A stretch of DNA of 64,000 nt, from contig JAUXVN010000043.1 in NCBI GenBank assembly GCA_030684555.1, positions 1 through 64,000 of the forward strand, given 5' to 3'. The stretch is from Ignavibacteria bacterium. Lineage in GTDB: Bacteria > Bacteroidota > Ignavibacteria > Ignavibacteriales > Ignavibacteriaceae. This document shows, piece by piece, positions 26,091 to 35,276 of this stretch. The notes beneath the pieces were generated by a model. The model searched no databases. It was not told the origin of the DNA and saw nothing but the letters and a program-made list of their open reading frames with translations. The translations under genes were made by a program, and so were the position numbers. Every line of letters starts with the position of its first letter. Position 1 is the stretch's first letter.

Positions 26091-27052
26091 TTTACCGCTC
26101 CGAAAGTTTTTGGTTGTGTGAAGCGATTAATTAAAGGAACAAATCCATTCATAAAAAGAATTGAGAACATTACTCCTTCAGGAAGTCCGCCGTAAACTCT
26201 TATCAAAACTACAAGGAGTGAAATCCCCATTCCGAAAATCCACATTCCCTTTGCGGTTATCGGAGAAGTTACCCAGTCGGTTGCCATGAAGAACATTCCG
26301 AATAAAAATCCTCCCGCAAAAATATGGAAGAAGGGATCGGGATTTTTTACGGGATCTACAAACCAAAGTATTCCGCCGAATAGTATCATCCCCAATATCA
26401 TTGAAACGGGAATTCTCCAATTAACAACGCCGATTGCAATCAGAAAAACTCCGCCGATAATAACAGCTAATACAGAAGTTTCCCCGATCGATCCACCTAT
26501 ATTTCCCCAAAAGAAAGGGGATAATGATGTATGAATTTGATCAAATTTCATTGATGCGAGCGGAGTTGCTTTTGTTGTTGCATCTAATGCAAAATTCGGG
26601 ATTGTCCATGTCGTCATTGCAACAGGAAAAGAGGCTTGTAAAAAAGCTCTCCCTGCTAAAGCGGGATTAAAAATATTATATCCTAATCCGCCGAAAACTT
26701 CTTTGCCGATTCCGATTGCAATAACCGCACCGATTACCGTTCCGAATAAAGAAAAATTAGGAGGAAGTATAAGAGCTAAAAGTAAACCGGTTATTACTCC
26801 GCTCCCGTCACTAATAGTAATTTTTCTTTTTCTGATATATTTGATTAACGCTTCTGTTCCTAAAGCTGTGCCGATACTAAATCCGATGATAACAAGTTGA
26901 TACCATCCGAAAAAAAGTACAGCCGAAACAACCGAAGGAATTAATGCTCCTACTACAAGCCACATTGCATATTGAGTCGACCAGCGCGAATGAATATGCG
27001 GGGAACTTGTGAGTTCTAATTTGTATGAAGGATTTTCTGTAACTGTTTCCAT
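26087..27052 (-). CDS. rnfD: Rnf complex subunit RnfD (flavoprotein)
   Basis: 321 residues, eight to ten membrane helices. ALLLALILPP-like GLLLALILPPNFSLF, VFGGLGYNIFNPALAGRAFL and MATDWVTSPIT are characteristic. DATTKATPLASM at about 160 is the expected second FMN-threonine site, though with Lys in place of the usual Gly before the last AT. rnfD follows rnfC after 60 bases. Confidence 0.93.
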   Translation of the reverse strand: METVTENPSYKLELTSSPHIHSRWSTQYAMWLVVGALIPSVVSAVLFFGWYQLVIIGFSIGTALGTEALIKYIRKRKITISDGSGVITGLLLALILPPNFSLFGTVIGAVIAIGIGKEVFGGLGYNIFNPALAGRAFLQASFPVAMTTWTIPNFALDATTKATPLASMKFDQIHTSLSPFFWGNIGGSIGETSVLAVIIGGVFLIAIGVVNWRIPVSMILGMILFGGILWFVDPVKNPDPFFHIFAGGFLFGMFFMATDWVTSPITAKGMWIFGMGISLLVVLIRVYGGLPEGVMFSILFMNGFVPLINRFTQPKTFGAVK

Positions 27053-27112
27053 TTATTACTTTATTGATTCAAAAAGTTTTGCAATTGTGATCACGCTTCT
27101 TTTATAAGCGGA

Positions 27113-28438
27113 TTATTTTACTTTCTCCATAACTTTCTTTTTCCCAAGTCTTATCCATTGAACAAGCGGAATATTTGCGGGACAAGTATATGCACATGTA
27201 CCGCATTCCATACAAACACGAATATCAAGAGCCTCAGCCTCTTCAATTTTACCAAGCTGGCTGTAACGTGCTAATTTTGTTGGGATAAGATTAACTGGAC
27301 AAGCTTCAACACATTTACCGCATCTTAAACAGGGAGTTTCCGGTTTTTCGGCAACTTCTTGTTTTGTTAGAACAAGTATTCCTGATGTAGCCTTCATAAC
27401 CGGAGCAGAAAAATCGTATTGAGAAACTCCCATCATCGGACCGCCAACTACTACTTTTATTGCATCATTTGTAACTCCGCCGCAATAGTTTAGAACTTCA
27501 TCAATCGGGGTACCGACACGGACAATCAAATTTTTACTCTCTTTAATTCCATTTCCCGTTATTGTAAGTGCGGCTGTTATAGAAGGCTCCCCTTTAACCA
27601 CTGCTACATAAATTGAAACGGCTGTTCCGATATTTTGAACAATTATTCCGGAGTCCAACGGCAATTTACCGGGAGGAACTTCTCGTCCGTTTAATGCTTT
27701 AATCAACATTTTCTCGGCGCCTTGCGGATATTTAGTTTCAACTGCTTCAACTGAAATATTGTTAAAAGTTTTAGCCGCTTTTTTCATTGATTCGATAGCG
27801 AGCGGTTTGTTGTCTTCAATTCCGACAATTCCTTTATCAACTCCGGTAGCTTTCATAATAAGTTGAAGTCCCGCCAACACCGCTTCAGGCTGTTCGAGCA
27901 TGTAGCGGTAATCTCTTGTAAGATAAGGCTCGCATTCGCATCCGTTTAAAATTATGTAATCAATCTTTTTATCTTTTGGAGGAGATAGTTTAACTGATGC
28001 GGGGAATGCAGCCCCTCCTTGCCCAACAATTCCGGCAAGCCGAACACGTTCAATTATTTCTTCAGCAGAAATAGTTTCACAGTTTAACGTGGGAAGAAAA
28101 TCAAATTCTTCAATCTCTGAAGGTTCAATAATTATAGATTCTTTTGGAAATCCGGATGTATTAACAGTCGTTGTTACTGCAGTTACTTTTCCGGTTACGG
28201 GACTGTGAATTGGTGATGAAACTACTCCCTGAGCCTCTGCGATTACCGATCCAGTTTTAACCTCACTCCCTTTTTTTACTAAAGATAAAGCAGGTTTACC
28301 AAGATGCTGTGATAATGGAACGATAATCCTCTTCGGAAGGGGCATTATTTCAAAAGGTTTATCTTTTGATGGGTGTTTATATTCGGGCGGATGTACACCG
28401 CCTCTAAATGTTTTATGCTTTGATAAAGAAAACATCAT
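27113..28438 (-). CDS. rnfC: Rnf complex subunit RnfC (NADH-binding, iron-sulphur)
   Basis: 441 residues, first gene of the cluster. N-terminal GGVHPPEYK-type segment; the NADH/FMN-binding Rossmann-like part includes VGQGGAAFPASVK and NGCECEPYLTRDY; SLBB domain around 260-340; two [4Fe-4S] motifs CLRCGKCVEACPVN and CMECGTCAYTCPANI near the C-terminus. Electrons from ferredoxin are used to reduce NAD+ (or the reverse) with ion pumping. The gene order C-D-G-E-A-(NusG_II)-apbE-B-rseC is the Rnf type. Confidence 0.93.
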   Translation of the reverse strand: MMFSLSKHKTFRGGVHPPEYKHPSKDKPFEIMPLPKRIIVPLSQHLGKPALSLVKKGSEVKTGSVIAEAQGVVSSPIHSPVTGKVTAVTTTVNTSGFPKESIIIEPSEIEEFDFLPTLNCETISAEEIIERVRLAGIVGQGGAAFPASVKLSPPKDKKIDYIILNGCECEPYLTRDYRYMLEQPEAVLAGLQLIMKATGVDKGIVGIEDNKPLAIESMKKAAKTFNNISVEAVETKYPQGAEKMLIKALNGREVPPGKLPLDSGIIVQNIGTAVSIYVAVVKGEPSITAALTITGNGIKESKNLIVRVGTPIDEVLNYCGGVTNDAIKVVVGGPMMGVSQYDFSAPVMKATSGILVLTKQEVAEKPETPCLRCGKCVEACPVNLIPTKLARYSQLGKIEEAEALDIRVCMECGTCAYTCPANIPLVQWIRLGKKKVMEKVK

Positions 28439-28935
28439 TTTATCCGATATTCATTAATAGCGCCCTATGTAGCCATAAACTATGCCAATTTACAAGAGAA
28501 AAATGTTTTGTTTTTAGTGAAATTTCAAAAAAAAGATAGAAGACTTTTCAATTATGAAAAATCTTTTTTCCATAGAATGGAAAGGAAAAGATTGCGTTTT
28601 ATCAATGATAACTAATAGACAAATAACTAACTGACCTTACGCAGAAGATATGGAAAAAACACTACTTGTCATCCCGCCCGACTTAGGCGGGTCGGGATCT
28701 GTTTTCCCATAATATTTAGATGCTGACCCGCCTGAGGCGGGCAAGCATGACATCTGCGTAAGGTGACTAACTAAATTCGATTTGCTTTTGCAGGAAATGT
28801 AAATGTTGAAACGATGTCAGCAAAAACATCCGCAAAGTTTTAAAGACTACTTTTCTTTTTCGTTTTTTTGATTTTGTATATTTGGAATGTGCACATAATA
28901 ATCTTTGCATTTTTATATTAACTCAATAGGGGATT
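28439..28935. other. Intergenic region with palindromic element
   Basis: Upstream of rnfC (minus) and of the lipoproteins (plus). It holds a weak hairpin at about 28543-28566 (GACTTTTCA/TGAAAAATC), the 129-bp palindromic element and, on the plus strand, TATATTTG at 28877-28884, a possible -7 element for the genes at 28936 onward without a good -33 box. Confidence 0.45.
28635..28763. mobile_element. 129-bp palindromic MITE-like element
   Basis: Terminal inverted repeats CCTTACGCAGA / TCTGCGTAAGG (perfect, 11 bp). Inside are two GC-rich hairpins (CCCGCCCGACTTAGGCGGG and ACCCGCCTGAGGCGGG). No coding capacity. A half copy with one mismatch in 58 bases is at 21151-21208. GC content is far above that of its surroundings. 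Confidence 0.7.
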
Positions 28936-29082
28936 ATGTCCTTAAACTTGATAACAAAACTATTAGTTATAATATTACTCCCGTTACTCTTTACTGCGGT
29001 GAGTTGTAATAAGCCAACCGAGCCGCCGCCACCCGAGAAGTATTTTTTAGAAATTAATGGAGCAGATGCTAATATAAAATGA
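28936..29082 (+). pseudogene. Truncated lipoprotein gene
   Basis: 48 codons: MSLNLITKLLVIILLPLLF, then a lipobox (AVSC) and NKPTEPPPPEKYFLEING. The opening matches the leader and proline-rich linker of larger Ignavibacteria-type lipoproteins, but the frame ends 25 residues after the lipobox. Its stop overlaps the next start (ATGA). It could be a short lipopeptide or, more likely, the 5' remnant of a longer gene. Confidence 0.45.
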
Positions 29083-30251
29083 AAGAATTTAGGATGAATA
29101 GAAGAATAAGTCTATTGCTGATATTAGTCACTATTTTATTAATTGCATCGTTTAGTTGTAAAAATAATCCTTCCCAACCTCCGGAAAAGGAAACGGATTG
29201 CTCCTTCCCGCCCGGAAACAGAAATTTTTCCTGGCATGCCGATACTGTTGCCATCTTCCCTTCATTTATGGGTGGTGTTTGGGCTTTTTCAGACTCAGAT
29301 GCTTATGTTATGGGTTCTATTTTTTTAAGAGATGATGATGGTAATTTGCAAGGATATTTTGGTTTACATTGGAATGGAACGAAATGGGATAAAAATATTA
29401 ATGGTACTGTTTTCGAAATTAACCATGACAGTAGAGATGTTACTGGAGATGATTTTTACATGGTATCAGTGGGAATGTTAGGTTATAATAATCCCAGAGC
29501 AGCTATAGGTGAGTTTGACAACAAAACTAAAAAATGGAAAAGTTTTTTGTTTGAAACTGCCGGGGAATTATACTCAGTATGGACAGACAAAAATGGCTAT
29601 TTTATTGCCGGCGGAAGTAACGGAATGGTTTATATTAAGGATGGTTACTCAGCATCGTGGAATTATATTAAAGCTCCAACCGATTTCAGTTTTTTCGACA
29701 TTGATGGAATAAACAAAAATGAAATTTATTTATTGGGTTATAAAAACTATGTCACAGGTGAAGGTCATCGCCAATTATGGAAATATTATAACGAAAATTG
29801 GATCAAACTCATCGATACCGAGGATACCCTTAGTTCATTCATTAATTTTCAAGGTGTTTCATATGATATAAATGATATTGCTGCTTTAAGATGTGAAATT
29901 ACTGATTCATTATATTTATTCCTGATTGGGAATGAATCCTTTCGATTAAATTCTTACAAACACACTACGAATTATTTTACTGTAAATCTTAAAGAATTTG
30001 GTTTGCCAAATTTTTCTTCGGCTGTAGATATACGACTCTTTTCATTAAATGATTTTTTTGTCGGAGGTTATTATTTCACTTTATATCATTGGAATGGTTT
30101 TGATTTCAAAAAGATTGAACCTTTACCATACTTTTCAAATAGTAACCAAAAGGGTAGGATTGTAAAAATAACCAAAAGCAGTTCCGGTAAAATCTGGATA
30201 CTAATTGAAACAACTTCACAAACTTTTCAAATATTGCAAGGAGAAATATGA
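29079..30251 (+). CDS. Lipoprotein, predicted beta-propeller-like
   Basis: 390 residues from ATG 29079 (an alternative ATG at 29094 gives MNRRISLLLILV, a better signal start). Lipobox SFSC, Pro-rich linker, then a beta-rich body with repeated W-x-G-x-x-W motifs (HWNGTKWDKN, KYYNENWIKL, HWNGFDFKKI) and GVWAFSDSDAYVMGS, suggesting a propeller of sialidase/YCF48-like type. No catalytic motif recognised. Outer-membrane or surface lipoprotein of unknown role. Confidence 0.6.
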   Translation: MKEFRMNRRISLLLILVTILLIASFSCKNNPSQPPEKETDCSFPPGNRNFSWHADTVAIFPSFMGGVWAFSDSDAYVMGSIFLRDDDGNLQGYFGLHWNGTKWDKNINGTVFEINHDSRDVTGDDFYMVSVGMLGYNNPRAAIGEFDNKTKKWKSFLFETAGELYSVWTDKNGYFIAGGSNGMVYIKDGYSASWNYIKAPTDFSFFDIDGINKNEIYLLGYKNYVTGEGHRQLWKYYNENWIKLIDTEDTLSSFINFQGVSYDINDIAALRCEITDSLYLFLIGNESFRLNSYKHTTNYFTVNLKEFGLPNFSSAVDIRLFSLNDFFVGGYYFTLYHWNGFDFKKIEPLPYFSNSNQKGRIVKITKSSSGKIWILIETTSQTFQILQGEI

Positions 30252-30367
30252 TATGAAATGGAAAAAAAACTTTCCCCTCCGGCTGTCGAGAACCACTTCC
30301 CGACAGAGGATGCAATGTTTTTATTAAAAAATAATGTTTATTACCCAAAACCAATTAGAAAGAAATT

Positions 30368-30907
30368 ATGAAAGTCATTTTCACAATAATTATAACATTA
30401 CTGACATTGATGCCTGTATATAGTATGGAAAACGAACCCGAAAAATTTGAGAATATTACATTTGTAAATGACTCAACCGAAGTAAAACAGGAAAATATCC
30501 GTACAGTCTTTGTTTCGTTACTCGGGTTGGGATTCTCTGATTTTATGTTCGTTCGTTTAGGCTACCAAATTAACAAGAAATGGAGTTTCGCATTAAAAGG
30601 GAATATCTTTTTGTGGAAGTATACAGAGAGATATGTTAGACCAGCTTATGGTGTTGGGACACGAGTAACATATTATCTTAGTTCTAATATATTGGGTATT
30701 GTAAATAATTATTCGGGTGAAATAGTTTTGACACCTGCTATGGGAAAAATTAGAGCCGGCATGATAGAAGCAAATGCAGGATATGAAAATGTTCGAGATC
30801 GATTAGTAACATTTTACTACGCAATAGGAGTATATTTTATATCATTGGACGGGAGGTCCCCTTATCTATCACCCGGTTTTAAATTTGGTATGAATATTAA
30901 CTTTTAA
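30368..30907 (+). CDS. Small exported protein, possibly outer-membrane barrel
   Basis: 179 residues with a signal peptide (MKVIFTIIITLLTLMPVYS). The mature part alternates aromatic and small residues (GLGFSDFMFVRLGYQINKKW, GVGTRVTYYL) and ends in FKFGMNINF, the Phe terminus typical of outer-membrane barrel proteins. Too short for a large barrel; an 8-strand porin-like protein is plausible. It is followed at once by an intrinsic terminator. Confidence 0.55.
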   Translation: MKVIFTIIITLLTLMPVYSMENEPEKFENITFVNDSTEVKQENIRTVFVSLLGLGFSDFMFVRLGYQINKKWSFALKGNIFLWKYTERYVRPAYGVGTRVTYYLSSNILGIVNNYSGEIVLTPAMGKIRAGMIEANAGYENVRDRLVTFYYAIGVYFISLDGRSPYLSPGFKFGMNINF

Positions 30908-30912
30908 TTGTG

Positions 30913-30933
30913 AACCGGAACCTTCTGGTTTTT
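30913..30933 (+). terminator. Intrinsic terminator
   Basis: AACCGGAA / TTCTGGTT stem with a CC loop and one G-T pair, followed by TTTGATTTTT, directly after the gene ending at 30907. Confidence 0.6.
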
Positions 30934-30997
30934 GATTTTTAAATTATACCCATCAAATCAAAGAAATTATTACTGATGAAGTAGAGACTTAAAAATA

Positions 30998-31032
30998 AAA
31001 AACCTCCGAGGTTTTTAAAACCTCGGAGGTTT
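30998..31032. terminator. Strong perfect hairpin, likely bidirectional terminator
   Basis: Near-perfect palindrome AAACCTCCGAGGTTTT / AAAACCTCGGAGGTTT between convergent transcription units (plus-strand gene ending at 30907, minus-strand receptor gene ending at 31194). The arms carry A and T runs on the outside, as expected for use from either side. Confidence 0.65.
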
Positions 31033-31193
31033 GGGATTTCAGAATCCATCCAATGTCAAATGAAGTTTGGGAATTCCCGTACCGCAATTAAAAATACCGG
31101 CGAGGACTCTGAATATGCTGCATTTTTAATTTCATTCTATGATAATTCTATTTTATATCGAATAATTCTTCCATCAAAATATGTCTTAAGCCG

Positions 31194-33416
31194 TTAAACA
31201 CCGCCAATATTTATCATCGCTCCGATTACTACCATTCTTCTCCCGAAATAACTTTCTATATCCTCTCTTTTGGAATAATCAGGAGTATAAGTATAACCGA
31301 AAATATTATTTATGTTAAATATGTTTAGCCCTTCAATATAGGCTATAACCGGATAGTCGAATACCTGATCAAAGTAAGTTAGGCGAATATCGAGACGTTT
31401 ATAATCCGGATATCGCGCCGAATTAGTCAAGCCGTAAATCGGTTCAAACAAATTATTAGCGGCATTAAAAACCGAACCGTTAATCGGTGTGAATGGTCTT
31501 CCTGTAGCATATTTAGCATTCATACCAATCTGAAAGCTGTTGGTAATATTATATTTTGCAACAAGAGTAATATTATGAGTTATATCAAAAGAGCTGTTTA
31601 CATCTTTATCAAAGTCCATCCAATTACGTTTTGTGTCGATATATCCGTATGAAATCCATCCGTCAATTCCGGCGATATTTGATTTAAGAATAAGGTCAAT
31701 ACCGTTGGCAAAACCGAATCCGCTGTTATCAAAATTTACGAGACTGTTTTCCTTCGGTAAATCTTTATATTTCTTATGATACACTTCAACTCTGAATGAA
31801 TTGAAATCAGAAAAGTTTTTGTCGAATGATAAAATAAAATGCTCTGCATTCATTGCTCTTAAATTTGGATTGCCATCATCACTTCTAAATAATTTTGGGT
31901 CCGGGAGCTGATGATAAATTCCCCAGCCAAACCTTACTGAAGATGATTCATTTATTTTGTAAGCAATGGCAGCACGCGGGTCAATCCAATTTACTTTTAA
32001 TTGAGTAATAACATCATATCTCACTCCACCGGTAAATGAGACATCACTTAAACCAAAAATTGCACCGGATATAAGCTCGCTGTAAAATCCGAAACGACTG
32101 CCGGAAAATCCCGCATTAATAACCTGAATATTTCCTTCGGGACGAATGTCATACTCCTCTTGCGGAATTACACCCACGAAATTTGTATTTCGAAATTCAG
32201 CATCAATTCCGGCATGCAAACCATAAACCGGTGAGAGTGTAAATTCAAAATCATGTCGGGTTGAATATACTTTTTCGGTTTTTTCTAAATCAAGTGAGCC
32301 TAACCTCCAACTGTTTGAATAAGTATTATAAGCGACGCTGCTTTTAGTCATTATATTTTCTGTTAAAAGATTTGAGTGAGTTAGATTAAGAAAATAATTC
32401 TTTGTATTTCCGTTAAAGATACCATTATATTCAGCACGTTCTACCTTTACACCTTGTTCATCTTTTGAGGCAATACCAAAGAGTTTGAAACGTCCGGTAT
32501 TTGAATAAGAATAAACCAGACCTCCTGTAGCATTACCCGAAATTGGAGCAACAACCATTCTATCGTTTCCACCGTTTAACCAGAATATCGGTTTAGTAAA
32601 ACTTTGTCTCACATCAAGATAAGCCCCCAATTTATTGCTTATCAAAGGTAATTCGGTTGTCAAAGAAATATTAGCCATGGAAATACCGATTTGGTGTTTT
32701 GTGTTTTCGGTTTGATTTTTTGTTTCAATATCGAGTACGCCGGAGAGAGCGTTTCCGTATTTGGTTGAAAATCCACCGCTTGAGAAATACATTCCTTTCA
32801 CAACACTTTGACTCAGATTAGAAAAAAGTCCTCCGTATGCCGACTCAAAAGTAAACGGATGATAAAGTGCAGCACCGTCAATCATTGTTACCGTTTCTAT
32901 CGGATCTCCGCCGCGGACATAAAGTTCTGCACTTTCAGAAACCTGGGTTAGTCCCGGTAAAGTTTTTAATGCTTGATAAATATCTGCAGCACCGCCCGGA
33001 GTAGTGACAATATCAATCCTCGAAATAACTAATCCTTTTTCCTTTTCGGAACCGAATGAACTTCCGGTAACAACTAACTCTTTGAGCTTGATCGGAATTT
33101 CTTTCAATACTATTTTCAACTCAATTTTATCACCGTTAAGAATCAACTTCTTTTCCTGTTTTTCATAACCGACACTACTCGCCATAAGAATTACTTCCCC
33201 CCTTGCGGTAGTTCTGAAGAAAAAACTACCATCATCATCTGAAGTAGAACCTTCATTTTTATCAAGTAGAAAAATATTAACATAAGGAATCGGGTTTCCT
33301 GAACTATTTATTACAGTCCCTTCAATTATCGTCTTTTGCTGTGAGATGATTTGCATAGATGCTGAAAAAAAGAATAACAAAACAACAATAAATATTTTTG
33401 AGAGAGAAATTTTCAT
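31194..33416 (-). CDS. TonB-dependent outer-membrane receptor
   Basis: Start set at ATG 33416, which begins a signal peptide (MKISLSKIFIVVLLFFF) two bases after the stop of the TPR gene; the upstream extension of the frame lies inside that gene. 740 residues: CarboxypepD_reg-like domain (EGTVINSSGNPIPYVNIFL), plug (ISRIDIVTTPGGAADIYQAL, LYVRGGDPIETVTMIDGA), then a beta-barrel. The ligand is not evident. Translationally coupled to the TPR gene and under a palindromic operator shared with the regulator operon upstream. Confidence 0.85.
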   Translation of the reverse strand: MKISLSKIFIVVLLFFFSASMQIISQQKTIIEGTVINSSGNPIPYVNIFLLDKNEGSTSDDDGSFFFRTTARGEVILMASSVGYEKQEKKLILNGDKIELKIVLKEIPIKLKELVVTGSSFGSEKEKGLVISRIDIVTTPGGAADIYQALKTLPGLTQVSESAELYVRGGDPIETVTMIDGAALYHPFTFESAYGGLFSNLSQSVVKGMYFSSGGFSTKYGNALSGVLDIETKNQTENTKHQIGISMANISLTTELPLISNKLGAYLDVRQSFTKPIFWLNGGNDRMVVAPISGNATGGLVYSYSNTGRFKLFGIASKDEQGVKVERAEYNGIFNGNTKNYFLNLTHSNLLTENIMTKSSVAYNTYSNSWRLGSLDLEKTEKVYSTRHDFEFTLSPVYGLHAGIDAEFRNTNFVGVIPQEEYDIRPEGNIQVINAGFSGSRFGFYSELISGAIFGLSDVSFTGGVRYDVITQLKVNWIDPRAAIAYKINESSSVRFGWGIYHQLPDPKLFRSDDGNPNLRAMNAEHFILSFDKNFSDFNSFRVEVYHKKYKDLPKENSLVNFDNSGFGFANGIDLILKSNIAGIDGWISYGYIDTKRNWMDFDKDVNSSFDITHNITLVAKYNITNSFQIGMNAKYATGRPFTPINGSVFNAANNLFEPIYGLTNSARYPDYKRLDIRLTYFDQVFDYPVIAYIEGLNIFNINNIFGYTYTPDYSKREDIESYFGRRMVVIGAMINIGGV

Positions 33417-33418
33417 AT

Positions 33419-34204
33419 TTATTTTCCGTTCATTTTTTTCTGAAGATTTGGCAGAAGGTTCATTTTGACCCACATAAAATTTGGTTCTACATTCAAAGCT
33501 TTTTTGTAAGCGTATAGAGCAGTTTCATAATTCTCTAAAGCTGTGTTAACTCTGCCAAGCCATGCTAATGATTCTAAATATCCCCAATTTGGAGCAGTAG
33601 AATCAACAATTTCTTCACGCTCAAAAATGGAGATTGCTTTATTGAAATTTTTCATTGCATCTTCTTTGCTTCCACCAAACATTGAAGGAGTATTAAATTT
33701 CATAATCCCGCGGATTATATATGACCTTGGATTCTTTGGTTGTAGTTTTTGTGCATCATCAAGCAGATCGTGAACTGTGCCTGAAAGTGTTACCGCTGAG
33801 AAAGGGGAGTTTGCAATTTTCATCATGTAAATAGCGGCGAGTAAAGTTTTCCCTTCAGAAGAAAGAATTTTATCTGATGAAATTTGTTCCGCATGTTTTA
33901 CACTTTTTTCATAATACTTATCGAATAAATCCTCATTCCCTTTACTTAAGCTAATCTCAAGTAATCGATATTCGGTAAACGTAAGATGGTATAATGCAAT
34001 TTTATTTGAAGGCTCGTTTTTAAGCAGTGATTCAAAAGAATTTGCAGCTTGTTCAAACATCTCTCTATCGTAATACAAATTTGCTTTGATGGTTAATGCG
34101 ACAGCATCTTTTAATGTTTGTGTGGTTTCATCTTTACTTCCGGCTATGTTTAGTGAGACGAATATAAATGTGAAAAGAATTGTAACAGTGATTAAATGTT
34201 TCAT
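33419..34204 (-). CDS. Exported TPR-repeat protein
   Basis: 261 residues, signal peptide (LITVTILFTFIFVSLNIAGS) and several tetratricopeptide-like repeats (DREMFEQAANSFESLLKNEP; YIIRGIMKFNTPSMFGG; ENYETALYAYKKALNVEP). The FNTPSMFGGSKEDAMKNF segment is familiar from TPR proteins that precede TonB receptors. First gene of a two-gene operon with the receptor; presumably a periplasmic partner or scaffold. Confidence 0.75.
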   Translation of the reverse strand: MKHLITVTILFTFIFVSLNIAGSKDETTQTLKDAVALTIKANLYYDREMFEQAANSFESLLKNEPSNKIALYHLTFTEYRLLEISLSKGNEDLFDKYYEKSVKHAEQISSDKILSSEGKTLLAAIYMMKIANSPFSAVTLSGTVHDLLDDAQKLQPKNPRSYIIRGIMKFNTPSMFGGSKEDAMKNFNKAISIFEREEIVDSTAPNWGYLESLAWLGRVNTALENYETALYAYKKALNVEPNFMWVKMNLLPNLQKKMNGK

Positions 34205-34236
34205 AACGGATTCCTATTATTTGTTTATATGTAAAG

Positions 34237-34255
34237 TACTTTGAATAACAAAGTA
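34237..34255 (-). promoter_or_regulatory. Palindromic operator, site 1
   Basis: TACTTTG-AATAA-CAAAGTA, a perfect 7-bp inverted repeat, 33 bases upstream of the TPR-receptor operon. The same motif occurs upstream of the winged-helix regulator operon at 35182-35200. Likely the regulator's binding site. Confidence 0.65.
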
Positions 34256-34270
34256 ATTAAGCAAAAAAAA

Positions 34271-34567
34271 TCATTTTTTAATTAAGTTTTCAAGACTAAT
34301 GAGATATTGGTTAAACGCTGTTTTTCCGGTTTTGGTAAGAGTGTACATTGTTTTCGGTTTTCTGTCGATAAATTCCTTCTTTACAGAAATATATTCAGCC
34401 TCTTCGAGTTTTTTCAGATGGACACTCAAATTACCGTCGGTTGCTTTAACTTTTTCTTTTAGATAATTAAATTCAGCTTCTTCAACAGAGATGAGCAGAG
34501 CCATAACAGCAAGCCTTATTCTGGAATGAATAATTTCATCAAGAAGCTGATAATTAAAGTCGTTCAC
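34271..34567 (-). CDS. Winged-helix transcriptional regulator
   Basis: 98 residues, a single winged helix of the HTH_34/MarR-like kind: LLDEIIHSRIRLAVMALL, recognition region LKEKVKATDGNLSVHLKKLEE, wing and YTLTKTGKTAF. These compact regulators typically sit with a membrane protein gene, as here (its start overlaps the stop of 34567 by one base). I infer it represses its own operon and the receptor operon through the TACTTTG-N5-CAAAGTA sites. Confidence 0.85.
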   Translation of the reverse strand: MNDFNYQLLDEIIHSRIRLAVMALLISVEEAEFNYLKEKVKATDGNLSVHLKKLEEAEYISVKKEFIDRKPKTMYTLTKTGKTAFNQYLISLENLIKK

Positions 34568-35160
34568 TATTGAGCCTTCTCTTTTTTATACTTTTTATAA
34601 AGTAGAATTCCGGGAACAACTTGCAAAAAGATCATCATTAAACCCATCATCAGCATTGTGTACAATCCGGGATAGTAAAACATAATTGTTGCACCAACCC
34701 ACCACAATATTGCAATCCAGATCATCCATTTTTCATCATGAATATAGCTGGAAATAAAATATGCCATACCGAGTACTGTTGAAATAGCAGGTGATACGTA
34801 TATTCCGCCGAGCGCTCCTGCTGTTGTAGCAATAAAACCGAACATCGACATAGCTATTCCGGCAGACATCCAGATTGCACCGAGAAGTTTTCCGGCAAAT
34901 GTAGAAACACTTCTCTTTCTGCCCTTTGAATAATGCTCATAAAAAGTATAACTCCAACCAGAACCAATTAATACAATCCAAAGGTAAAGTGCATTTATTC
35001 CAAACCCCAGCAAAAAATTGAAATACATAAAGAACAACCCCAGTGAAACTAAAATGCCCCAATAAATGTAATCTTTGCCGTTACTTACAACCGTTGCACG
35101 GCTTTCTGACATCAATTTTCGAATGAACTGAAGTTCATCAAGAGCGGTTTCTTTATCCAT
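34567..35160 (-). CDS. Multi-pass membrane protein paired with the regulator
   Basis: 197 residues with about five to six membrane helices after a 25-residue soluble N-terminus (ALDELQFIRKLMSESRATV). No known transport motif. It is the first gene of the regulator operon. Similar membrane proteins accompany HTH_34-type regulators in Bacteroidota, so it may sense or transmit a membrane signal; the function is unknown. Confidence 0.65.
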   Translation of the reverse strand: MDKETALDELQFIRKLMSESRATVVSNGKDYIYWGILVSLGLFFMYFNFLLGFGINALYLWIVLIGSGWSYTFYEHYSKGRKRSVSTFAGKLLGAIWMSAGIAMSMFGFIATTAGALGGIYVSPAISTVLGMAYFISSYIHDEKWMIWIAILWWVGATIMFYYPGLYTMLMMGLMMIFLQVVPGILLYKKYKKEKAQ

Positions 35161-35181
35161 TTGAATATCCTTTTTATAAAG

Positions 35182-35200
35182 TACTTTGTTTTACAAAGCA
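35182..35200 (-). promoter_or_regulatory. Palindromic operator, site 2
   Basis: TACTTTG-TTTTA-CAAAGCA, matching site 1 in both arms except one base. It lies directly downstream of the -10 element of the promoter at 35201-35229 and so would cover the transcription start, the usual position for repression. Confidence 0.65.
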
Positions 35201-35229
35201 AACATAAAACAAAAATTGAATCTTGTCAA
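35201..35229 (-). promoter_or_regulatory. Promoter of the regulator operon
   Basis: On the minus strand TTGACA, 17 bases, TATGTT: a canonical sigma-70-like promoter. Transcription would start about 7 bases later, inside the palindromic operator. Confidence 0.55.
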
Positions 35230-35276
35230 GTGATTTTTTACATCAAGCCACTTTTTAATATGGTGACCCCCTTTCA

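Noticed and set aside
27053-27112. Riboswitch or promoter between rnfC and rnfD
   Set aside because: Only 60 AT-rich bases with a short weak inverted repeat; no known riboswitch core.
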